Assembly (NCBI GenBank): GCA_041486185.1
Contig: JBGPKX010000108.1
Location: forward strand, 1-15,886
Source of the DNA: QHXW01 sp041486185
GTDB taxonomy: Bacteria; Acidobacteriota; Terriglobia; Bryobacterales; Bryobacteraceae
DNA length: 15,886 nt
Direction of reading: 5' to 3'
The position numbers were made by a program, and so were the translations under genes. Within the stretch, counting starts at the first letter, position 1, and every line of letters begins with the position of its first letter. Positions 8,073-13,948 of this stretch are shown here, piece after piece. The notes under the pieces were generated by a model. The model worked only from the letters and a program-made list of their open reading frames with translations, did not search any database and had not been told where the DNA came from.

Positions 8073-9383
8073 CTATCCGACGGGATAACCCGCGCTCTTG
8101 AGGAAAGCAGTCGCTTCCGCCGCGGCCGCGTCCAGGTGCTCCTTGGCTTTTCCTTTTTCGAGCAGCGCCCTGTTCAGCTCCGTGCCCAGAATGTCCTCCA
8201 CTTTGGACCAGTCAGAAGTCCGCGGCGAAGGAACTCCCAACGTGAGGGCTCTCAGAATAGCGTCTAACCAGCGAGATTTCTTTCGAGCCTCCTCATCCTT
8301 AAATGCGCTGGTCCTGAAGGGTGTTCCTCCGGCTCGCGCAAACCGGAGTTGCGATGCGGGACTGCTGAACCACTTGAGGAATTCCAAAGCCTCCGACCTA
8401 TGCGGAGCAGAAGCTGCAATGCCTGCCATGAACAAGCCCAGCTTGGCGACCTGGTTCCGATTCTTCGGGGGAACATCGAAATTGATCTTACCTACGACTC
8501 TCGACTTTGTCGGATCGTCGGTCTGCGGACACCAGCCCGTCCACATCGTAGCGGCAAAGGCATTCCCCTGTAACAAAGTCGCGCCTTCCTGGTCCGAATC
8601 AAACTCGGCTACCCCTGGCGGCGCATAAGTGAGCAGACCTAAGTAAAATTCCAAAGCCTCGACGGCCTGAGGACTATTCAAAACTACTTTCCAGTTTTCT
8701 CCGAATATGTCACCGCCGAAATCGTGCAGGAGCACGAAAAACGAATTCACAATGGGGTTGCCTTTGACCCCGCGCGTAACCCAGCCGTACTGGCGCTTGG
8801 TTGGATCGGATTTCTGGCGCGCCATCCGCAAGACTTCTTCCCACGTGGCGGGAGCGGCGTTCCGGAAGATATCGTTGCGATAGAAGAAGAGTTGCACATC
8901 GCTAATGAGTGGAAGCGAGTACAACGTAGACTTTGCTTTGGGATCAATACCCGGCTGGCGCAGCCCGGTCTTCGGCGGCCAATAACCCAGGTCCAGCGCG
9001 GAAGGGACGAAGTCCTGGTCGGTCTGAAAGCCCATCTCGTCCAAGTTCGCGAGGTAACCTGCCCCCGCGAAACGAGGGACCCACAAATCGTCCATCACAT
9101 AAATATCAAACGCGCCGGCCTTGGTCTGCCCGTCGTTTAAAGCTTTCTGGTACCAGCCTGAAAAATCGGCCTCGACCCATTCGGTGCGAATACCGGTGAC
9201 TTTCTCGAACTCCGGGAGAATGACCTCTTTCAAGATATCCAGAGCAGGATCGGCATAGCTGCCAAAAGTGATCTGGCCGCGCCCGCTTGCGTCTTTCTTG
9301 CCGCCGCAACTGGATAGAGAGTGAGCTGCCGTCGCGGCCGCTGCCACTCCCAGCGACTTCTTCAGGAATTGCCTGCGAATCAT
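8073..9383 (-). CDS. Extracellular sugar-binding lipoprotein of an ABC transporter (family 1)
   Basis: This 436-residue solute-binding protein captures the substrate for the two permeases encoded directly downstream. The N-terminus carries a twin-arginine motif (RRQFLKK, residues 3-9), an alanine-rich stretch and a lipobox LSSC with Cys26, so it is probably a Tat-exported lipoprotein. The mature part has the family-1 fold hallmarks: ITFGSYADPALDILKEVILP, FEKVTGIRTEWVEA, FDIYVMDDLWVPRFAGAG and the late AALEFLKWFSSPASQ-like region (EALEFLKWFSSPASQLRFAR). Family 1 proteins bind mono- and oligosaccharides, but the ligand cannot be predicted here. It starts 43 bp after the stop of the upstream isomerase gene with a weak ribosome-binding site. 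Being the only binding protein in the cluster, it sets the transporter's specificity. Confidence 0.9.
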   Translation of the reverse strand: MIRRQFLKKSLGVAAAATAAHSLSSCGGKKDASGRGQITFGSYADPALDILKEVILPEFEKVTGIRTEWVEADFSGWYQKALNDGQTKAGAFDIYVMDDLWVPRFAGAGYLANLDEMGFQTDQDFVPSALDLGYWPPKTGLRQPGIDPKAKSTLYSLPLISDVQLFFYRNDIFRNAAPATWEEVLRMARQKSDPTKRQYGWVTRGVKGNPIVNSFFVLLHDFGGDIFGENWKVVLNSPQAVEALEFYLGLLTYAPPGVAEFDSDQEGATLLQGNAFAATMWTGWCPQTDDPTKSRVVGKINFDVPPKNRNQVAKLGLFMAGIAASAPHRSEALEFLKWFSSPASQLRFARAGGTPFRTSAFKDEEARKKSRWLDAILRALTLGVPSPRTSDWSKVEDILGTELNRALLEKGKAKEHLDAAAAEATAFLKSAGYPVG

Positions 9384-9426
9384 TCTGCGAGTCCGGTCGA
9401 TTTTCTAAAATGCCGTCGCGCGCTTC

Positions 9427-10404
9427 TCAATACGGCGGCGGAGCGCCGGGAACAACCGATGGCGGTCCGAAGAAAACCGTATTCTTTAACAGTCCCACCG
9501 CACGGCCGATGGCTTCTTCAGCATCCATCAAAGGATCTTCATGCTCGATCGACAGCACTCCATCGTAGCCCACCGATCGCAGCGCCGAAACAAAGTCCGC
9601 CCAGAACAGTGTTCCGTGGCCGTATCCCAGTGTGCGATATGCCCACACAAGTTCACGCACGGGTTTTCCGGGCTGCAAGTCCAGTGATCCTTGCACCGCG
9701 AGGTTGTACGGTTCCACCCGCGCATCTTTGGCATGAACATAACCGATCGCGTCGCCCAGAACTCGGATGACCGCCAGAGGATCCATTCCCTGGAAGAAGA
9801 AATGACTGGGATCCAGGTTGGCCGCGATGACCGTTCCAATGGCCCCCCGCAACCGCTGAAAGGAAGAAACATTGTAAACGCACATGCCGGGATGCAATTC
9901 GAAACAGAGCTGGTGAACGCCTTCGGCCTTGGCTAACTCCGCCATCTCACTCCAAAAAGGGATGACTTGTTCCTCCCATTGCCACTGCAGGAGTTCCAGG
10001 AAATCCTCCGGCCATGAGGCCACGACCCAATTGGGATACCGGCCGCCTTCCGGAGTCCCGGGGCAGCCACTCATACAGACAACTCGCTCAACTCCGAGCA
10101 TTCCGGCCAACTGCAGCGTCTGGCGAGTTACTTGAGCCGCCTGCCGGGCGAAATCTTTGTTCGGGTGAATCGGATTTCCGCTGCAATTCAACGCCGCGAG
10201 TTCGAGGTGCTGTGTACGGATGGCTTGCAGAAATTCGTCACGCGCCGTCGAACTGCTCAACAAGGAGGTGAGATCGCAGTGCGGCGCTGGTGAGAAATTG
10301 CCTGTTCCAATCTCAATGGTCTGCACACCCAGGCTGGCGGCCTTAGCCAGAGCCTCGGTGAAACCAAGATGCATCAGGCCGTCAGTGAAGAGTCCTACTT
10401 TCAT
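9427..10404 (-). CDS. Sugar phosphate isomerase/epimerase-like TIM-barrel protein (xylose-isomerase-like, AP-endonuclease-2 fold)
   Basis: This 325-residue cytoplasmic protein begins MKVGLFTDGLMHLGF and has the xylose-isomerase-like TIM-barrel plan. Candidate divalent-metal ligands appear in the usual order: Glu169 (CFELHPGM), Asp198 and His201 (NLDPSHFF), His224 (YVHAKDA) and Glu287 (SIEHEDPLM). Members isomerise, epimerise or dehydrate sugars, keto-sugars or inositol derivatives. The start at 10404 is preferred over upstream in-frame codons because it is preceded by a strong purine-rich site (GGGAGGGGAGG, 7 bases away) and overlaps the oxidoreductase stop as ATGA, whereas the upstream extension is a low-complexity arginine-rich shadow. 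The proline-rich tail (PPSVVPGAPPPY) is unusual. It probably acts right after, or with, the oxidoreductase on the imported sugar. Confidence 0.9.
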   Translation of the reverse strand: MKVGLFTDGLMHLGFTEALAKAASLGVQTIEIGTGNFSPAPHCDLTSLLSSSTARDEFLQAIRTQHLELAALNCSGNPIHPNKDFARQAAQVTRQTLQLAGMLGVERVVCMSGCPGTPEGGRYPNWVVASWPEDFLELLQWQWEEQVIPFWSEMAELAKAEGVHQLCFELHPGMCVYNVSSFQRLRGAIGTVIAANLDPSHFFFQGMDPLAVIRVLGDAIGYVHAKDARVEPYNLAVQGSLDLQPGKPVRELVWAYRTLGYGHGTLFWADFVSALRSVGYDGVLSIEHEDPLMDAEEAIGRAVGLLKNTVFFGPPSVVPGAPPPY

Positions 10405-11507
10405 CGCACGGCCTCCCCTCCCAGGCCCTCGGGAGCAGCGGCAGCGATGATCTTCTGCAGGAAGGCGATGTCCTCGCGCCCATCGGAGGCATCGGTGAGC
10501 GGCTCTCGATCGTGGTTGACGCACTCATGGAAATGCAAGAGCTCCTCCTTGAACGCTTCGGCATAGGAGACGTTCACACGTTTACGCCACTCGATGCCGT
10601 CGGTCATTCCCTGAACCTCGACGGGTGTAGGGAAATGTCTCAAGAAAGGCGAAGGGAACTGAATACGCACACGGGATTCCTCTCCCAGAAACGCCAGTTC
10701 CTCGAAGTAGTCGCGCAGTTCACTGAGATAAGACCAGGTGAAGACCGCCCGTGGACCGTCTTTGTAGGCAAGCACAGTCGTGATGGTCGGATAGGTGGTG
10801 TCATCTGGCCATAGCGTCGTGAACATGGATCGATCCGGACAGCCAAGTATGCCGCGCAGCGCATTTACGTCATGAATCATGCTGCCGAGAAAGACATCCG
10901 CGTACAGGAACCGCAACCGCTCTGAAACGGGACCGACCGCTTCTACGGCCAACTGGTCCGCCTCGCACTGAAGGGCTGCAACCGTGGCTTGGGGAACGTC
11001 ATTGAAGCGCTTAATCCGATGGTGCGCGAAATACTGGCCTTCCGACGGATGCAGGACATTGATCTGGATGTACCGGAGTCCACGCATGGAGCGAACTAAC
11101 TCACGGCCATAACGGTAACCGGGATCATAACGCTTCATGTAAGCCACCATCAGCCGGCGTCCAGAGCGCTTTGAAGCAGCAATCATGGCGTCAGCTTCCC
11201 GTAGCGTGAAGCACATCGGCTTTTCCACAATCACATGTTTGCCCGCTTCCAGGGCGGCAATGGCCGGAGCGGCGTGTGAACCGGGGGTCAGCACAATCAC
11301 GGCATCCAGGTCTTCGGCAACCAGATCGCGGTAATCCTGAAAACGCCGGGACACGTTGTAATACCCGCCTAGAGATTCCGTCAAGCCTGGCGACAGATCA
11401 CAGATCGCTCTAAGTTCAAACTGTTCATCCAACTGCCGGAGATTCGGCAGCCACATGATCTGCGCGACGGTCCCACACCCAACGACGCCAACACGTAACC
11501 GTGCCAT
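10401..11507 (-). CDS. Gfo/Idh/MocA-family NAD(P)-dependent oxidoreductase
   Basis: This 368-residue cytoplasmic enzyme begins with the Rossmann motif VGVVGCGTVAQ (residues 6-16). It carries the family's catalytic lysine motif HVIVEKP (Lys96) and the preceding VLTPGSHAAPAIAALEAGKH segment, followed by a C-terminal alpha/beta substrate domain. Family members oxidise or reduce sugars, inositols and glycosides at a hydroxyl or carbonyl group. With two TIM-barrel isomerases and a sugar importer in the same operon, it most likely makes a keto-sugar or ketoinositol intermediate; this is inference. The ATG at 11507 has AAGGAG 7 bases upstream, partly enclosed in a small hairpin. Its stop overlaps the next gene by 4 bases, so the two are translationally coupled. 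A 97-bp gap with a terminator-like structure separates it from the upstream isomerase gene. Confidence 0.92.
   Translation of the reverse strand: MARLRVGVVGCGTVAQIMWLPNLRQLDEQFELRAICDLSPGLTESLGGYYNVSRRFQDYRDLVAEDLDAVIVLTPGSHAAPAIAALEAGKHVIVEKPMCFTLREADAMIAASKRSGRRLMVAYMKRYDPGYRYGRELVRSMRGLRYIQINVLHPSEGQYFAHHRIKRFNDVPQATVAALQCEADQLAVEAVGPVSERLRFLYADVFLGSMIHDVNALRGILGCPDRSMFTTLWPDDTTYPTITTVLAYKDGPRAVFTWSYLSELRDYFEELAFLGEESRVRIQFPSPFLRHFPTPVEVQGMTDGIEWRKRVNVSYAEAFKEELLHFHECVNHDREPLTDASDGREDIAFLQKIIAAAAPEGLGGEAVR
10412..10422 (-). promoter_or_regulatory. Strong ribosome-binding site that decides the isomerase start
   Basis: The minus strand reads GGGAGGGGAGG, 7 bases before the ATG at 10404. It lies inside the end of the oxidoreductase gene and supports starting the isomerase at 10404 instead of at in-frame codons further upstream. 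Confidence 0.7.
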
Positions 11508-11510
11508 CCC

Positions 11511-11526
11511 TTCGCTCCTTAGCGAA
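11511..11526 (-). promoter_or_regulatory. Hairpin enclosing the ribosome-binding site of the oxidoreductase gene
   Basis: The minus strand reads TTCGCTAAGGAGCGAA, a perfect 6-bp stem with an AAGG loop, ending 3 bases before the ATG at 11507. The Shine-Dalgarno sequence AAGGAG spans the loop and the start of the 3' arm, so folding would partly hide it. It could modulate translation, or be a protein-binding inverted repeat, or be chance. Confidence 0.45.
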
Positions 11527-11530
11527 ACTT

Positions 11531-11583
11531 AAAAATAAATTCCGGCGCCCGCCGGCGAATCCGTCTGGTGCGGGCCCGGCGCC
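11531..11583 (-). terminator. Terminator- or attenuator-like hairpin between isomerase and oxidoreductase genes
   Basis: On the minus strand a GC-rich 5' arm (GGCGCCGGGCCCGC, 11583-11570) can pair with GCGGGCGCC (11552-11544). This forms CCCGC/GCGGG plus GGCG/CGCC with a 5-base bulge. It is followed within a few bases by the T-rich run ATTTATTTTT (11540-11531). This resembles a Rho-independent terminator lying inside the operon, 24-75 bases before the oxidoreductase start. It may give partial termination or stabilise the 3' end of the upstream message. The bulge and imperfect T run lower confidence. Confidence 0.45.
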
Positions 11584-11604
11584 ATCCTAATCTGGAAGTT
11601 ACCG

Positions 11605-12495
11605 TCAGAGTCCAAGGTTGCGCAGAAACTCCCGGCTCTGTCTGGCATTGTCAATTGGGGCTCGGCCTTCATCCACCGGCATTAACAGATCCTGTTCCGT
11701 AACCAGCCATCCCTCGTAACCCATCGACAACAAATCGGAGACTACACCGGCAATGTCGGCACAGCCTCGGCCTAGCGGCGTAAAGACGCCGGATCTGACG
11801 GCGGCATAGAAATCGAGGCCATCCCGCACCACTCGCTCGCGCACCCTCGAGTCGACATCCTTGAGGTGGACATATCGGATGCGCCGCCCGTATTGCCGGA
11901 CTGCGTCTCGCGGATCGCCAAAGCTGTAGGCATAGTGCCCCGTGTCGAGGCAGATGCCGACCAGCGCCGGGTCGGTCAACGCGCAAAGGCGCGCCAGTTC
12001 ATCCGGGGTCGCCAGATGACTGCCGGCCTCCAGATGGACAACCATCTGCAGCCCCAGCCGCTGCACTTGCCGGGCAACGTTTTCCATTGCCATGGCTACA
12101 GTCCTCCACGCCGCCTCATCCGGAGTTGGTTCGCCCGGCTGCGCCATTCCGTCCGCCACCACGATGTATGGACAATCCAGTGCCGCGAGCAACCTGGCCA
12201 CATGCAGGAGAGCCTCGATGTCGCCCGTCAAACGGTCTCGCTGGAACCAGCGCAAGGGGACGAACGCCGATGTCAAAGTAAGCCCGTGACCGGCCAACGT
12301 TGGCTTTAGCTCTTGGGCTTCGGTGGGGTAATAGCCGTATGGCCCGAGTTCGGTTCCGTCATAGCCCGCCGCCGAGATCTCCGCCAACACCTGTCCCGGC
12401 GCAGGCCAGACGCTGGTTTCGGTTTCTTCCATGACTCCCCAACTCACTGGAGCCGAGGCGACGCGAATAGTCGCTTTTGCCCTTGGCACGTTCAT
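11605..12495 (-). CDS. TIM-barrel sugar isomerase/dehydratase, IolE (inosose dehydratase)-like
   Basis: This 296-residue cytoplasmic protein of the xylose-isomerase-like TIM-barrel superfamily has an N-terminus (VASAPVSWGVMEE, residues 12-24) typical of IolE/MocC-like inosose dehydratases and relatives. Candidate metal ligands are Glu156 (VVHLEAGSH), Asp184 and His187 (CLDTGHYAY), His210 (YVHLKDVD) and Glu267 (VTEQDLLMP). This is the same arrangement as in the second isomerase of the operon, but the two are clearly diverged. The ATG at 12495 is chosen because the conserved barrel begins just after it and GGGGA lies 8 bases upstream; an upstream in-frame codon would run through the palindromic operator candidate. 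It is the first enzyme gene after the regulator, 87 bp downstream. A role in dehydrating or isomerising a keto-inositol or keto-sugar is inferred, not shown. Confidence 0.88.
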   Translation of the reverse strand: MNVPRAKATIRVASAPVSWGVMEETETSVWPAPGQVLAEISAAGYDGTELGPYGYYPTEAQELKPTLAGHGLTLTSAFVPLRWFQRDRLTGDIEALLHVARLLAALDCPYIVVADGMAQPGEPTPDEAAWRTVAMAMENVARQVQRLGLQMVVHLEAGSHLATPDELARLCALTDPALVGICLDTGHYAYSFGDPRDAVRQYGRRIRYVHLKDVDSRVRERVVRDGLDFYAAVRSGVFTPLGRGCADIAGVVSDLLSMGYEGWLVTEQDLLMPVDEGRAPIDNARQSREFLRNLGL

Positions 12496-12530
12496 TAGTA
12501 AAATCCCCGTACGTGGCTCGTCAGAATCTT

Positions 12531-12537
12531 CGACACG
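12531..12537. promoter_or_regulatory. Extra operator half-site
   Basis: CGACACG repeats the left half of the palindrome at 12552-12565, shifted by exactly 22 bp, about two helical turns. It lies between the palindrome and the isomerase start and could be a secondary regulator contact. A 7-bp match may also be chance. Confidence 0.3.
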
Positions 12538-12551
12538 CCGGCCGCTATCGC

Positions 12552-12565
12552 GCGACACGTGTCGC
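12552..12565. promoter_or_regulatory. Candidate operator for the LacI-family regulator (14-bp perfect palindrome)
   Basis: GCGACACGTGTCGC is perfectly self-complementary with a central CpG step, the layout of most LacI/GalR-family operators, where the hinge helix inserts at the central CG. It lies in the 87-bp gap between the regulator gene and the first catabolic gene, 57 bases before that gene's ATG, where repressor binding would control the operon. No second full copy was noticed elsewhere in the window, including upstream of the regulator gene. Confidence 0.5.
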
Positions 12566-12582
12566 AACTGCCACAAAAAAAT

Positions 12583-13638
12583 TTACCTCGGTGGACCGGT
12601 GGACGCCCGCACTACCAGATCCACCGCCAGCTTCAGCGTCCGGGTCGGCACTCCTTCTTCGGAACTCAGTAAACTCAGTAACATCTCAATGCCCGCTCGT
12701 CCCATCTGGCGCTTCGGATAGGCGATCGTCGTCAAGGAAGGCTGCACATACGAAGCTGCGGCGATGTCGTCAAATCCTACCACAGAAATGTCGGCTGGGA
12801 CGTTGAGCCCGGCCTCCACGAACGCCTTCATCGCTCCGATGGCAATCAAATCGTTGTGTGCCACCACCGCCGTCGGCCGCTCGGTCAATTTCAACAACTG
12901 GTGCGCTGCCACTTCGCCGGCCAGATACCCGTATTCGCTCTCTACGATCCAATCCTCTTTCGGCGAGACCCCTGCTTCCTGGAGCGCTGTGCGATAACCC
13001 TCGGCACGGGCTACGCTGCTGGTCGAATCCCCCGCCAGTACAATGCAACCGATTCTGCGGTGACCCAATTCCAGCAAATGCCGGGTTGCCAGGCAACCCC
13101 CGGAGTGCTCATCCGCCACGATGCACGGGTATCCCGGCACATCCCGCTCGAGGATCACGACCTCTATGCCGGCTCTTGTTAACGCGTGCACAGCCTCAAG
13201 ATCCGGCGTCACCGGCAGAAATATCACACCATCCACCTGCTTGGATCGCAAAACCTGCGCATAGCGAAGCTCACGCTCCGGAAGATGGCTGGAATGTCCC
13301 AGGATTACCGTGTAACCGTGCTGAAGACTGATTTCCTCAACCGCCTGGACCATCTCGCCGTAGAACGGATTCGTGATGTCGGGAATCACCAACCCAATCG
13401 TCAGTGTCCGCCGAGTGCGTAGACTCCGGGCAACGTCGCTCGGATGATAGCCCAGTTCGGCAATGGCTTTCAGGACTCGCTCCCGAGCTTCCACGGAAAC
13501 GGAACGCGGGCCGTTATTGATGACGTAAGAGACTGTGGACGGGGCCACGCCGGCGCGCGCAGCCACATCGTTGCGAGTCACGCGCGCCTGGGCCGCCGCC
13601 GCAGTATTCCGCGATCTGCCGTTAGGCCACAAGTTCAC
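12583..13638 (-). CDS. LacI-family transcriptional regulator
   Basis: This 351-residue cytoplasmic DNA-binding protein likely controls the downstream sugar cluster. An N-terminal tail of about 18 residues precedes the helix-turn-helix (residues ~20-45, VTRNDVAARAGVAPSTVSYV). The hinge-helix segment follows (residues 68-78, DVARSLRTRRT, with Leu73 in the DNA-intercalating position). The rest is a periplasmic-binding-like effector domain (GLVIPDITNPFYGEMVQAVE, DGVIFLP, VAHNDLIAIGAMKAF, ISVVGFDDIAAASYVQPSLT). The effector is probably a sugar or sugar derivative. The start is the GTG at 13638 with GGAGAG just upstream; nearby TTG or GTG codons would only shorten the non-conserved tail. It is transcribed toward the operon, divergently from the CocE-like hydrolase. 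Confidence 0.93.
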   Translation of the reverse strand: MNLWPNGRSRNTAAAAQARVTRNDVAARAGVAPSTVSYVINNGPRSVSVEARERVLKAIAELGYHPSDVARSLRTRRTLTIGLVIPDITNPFYGEMVQAVEEISLQHGYTVILGHSSHLPERELRYAQVLRSKQVDGVIFLPVTPDLEAVHALTRAGIEVVILERDVPGYPCIVADEHSGGCLATRHLLELGHRRIGCIVLAGDSTSSVARAEGYRTALQEAGVSPKEDWIVESEYGYLAGEVAAHQLLKLTERPTAVVAHNDLIAIGAMKAFVEAGLNVPADISVVGFDDIAAASYVQPSLTTIAYPKRQMGRAGIEMLLSLLSSEEGVPTRTLKLAVDLVVRASTGPPR

Positions 13639-13662
13639 TTCTCTCCGGGCGCACTGCGGGAG

Positions 13663-13691
13663 GATAGCAGAGAAGGCGGACTACTTGTCAA
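13663..13691 (-). promoter_or_regulatory. Probable sigma-70-type promoter of the LacI-family gene
   Basis: On the minus strand a perfect -35 hexamer TTGACA (13691-13686) is followed after 17 bases by GCTATC (13668-13663), a partial -10 match. The -10 lies about 25 bases before the GTG start at 13638. Acidobacterial promoter consensus is not well defined, so this rests on the general sigma-70 pattern. Confidence 0.45.
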
Positions 13692-13877
13692 GCTGGCGAA
13701 TGGGGTCATCGCAAATGTCACCTGTAGAGACTCGGTTGGGTCAACTAAAAAAGTAACCCGGCGAGAGCGCGAAAGAAGCCCACTATTGAGGTCTGCCCAA
13801 GAACCGCCTGTACCATTTGCAGGTGCGGCCAAACCGGTGCGGCCAATCTCCGGCATAGCACGGCTGTCGGCGGTCAT

Positions 13878-13907
13878 TTGTAAAGGCTCTCGTTCTCGTG
13901 TTACCAT
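13878..13907 (+). promoter_or_regulatory. Weak candidate promoter of the CocE-like hydrolase gene
   Basis: TTGTAA (13878-13883) and TACCAT (13902-13907) are 18 bases apart, each matching four of six consensus bases. The distance to the GTG start at 13949 is about 40 bases. It is only a candidate. Confidence 0.25.
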
Positions 13908-13948
13908 CGCCCGCTGTTTTGGATTCAATCTCAACCTGGAGAATCTAC

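Larger units (their letters stand above)
13639..13948. other. Divergent intergenic region between regulator and CocE-like hydrolase
   Basis: This 310-bp stretch holds no supported gene. It has a plausible leftward promoter for the regulator (13663-13691), a weak rightward promoter for the hydrolase (13878-13907), and a direct repeat GGTGCGGCCAA at 13822-13832 and 13836-13846 (14-bp period). The hydrolase ribosome-binding site GGAG lies at 13938-13941. No copy of the 14-bp palindrome found downstream of the regulator is present here. Confidence 0.6.

Noticed and set aside
10405..10524. Forty-codon N-terminal extension of the second isomerase
   Set aside because: It overlaps the oxidoreductase gene out of frame, is arginine-rich without family similarity, and a strong ribosome-binding site marks the start at 10404.
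12496..12576. N-terminal extension of the IolE-like protein to 12576
   Set aside because: It has no family similarity, runs through the palindrome, and GGGGA precedes the ATG at 12495.
13898..13948. Upstream ATG of the CocE-like hydrolase at 13898
   Set aside because: It would bury the signal peptide behind 17 residues with no ribosome-binding site, whereas the GTG at 13949 has GGAG 7 bases upstream.
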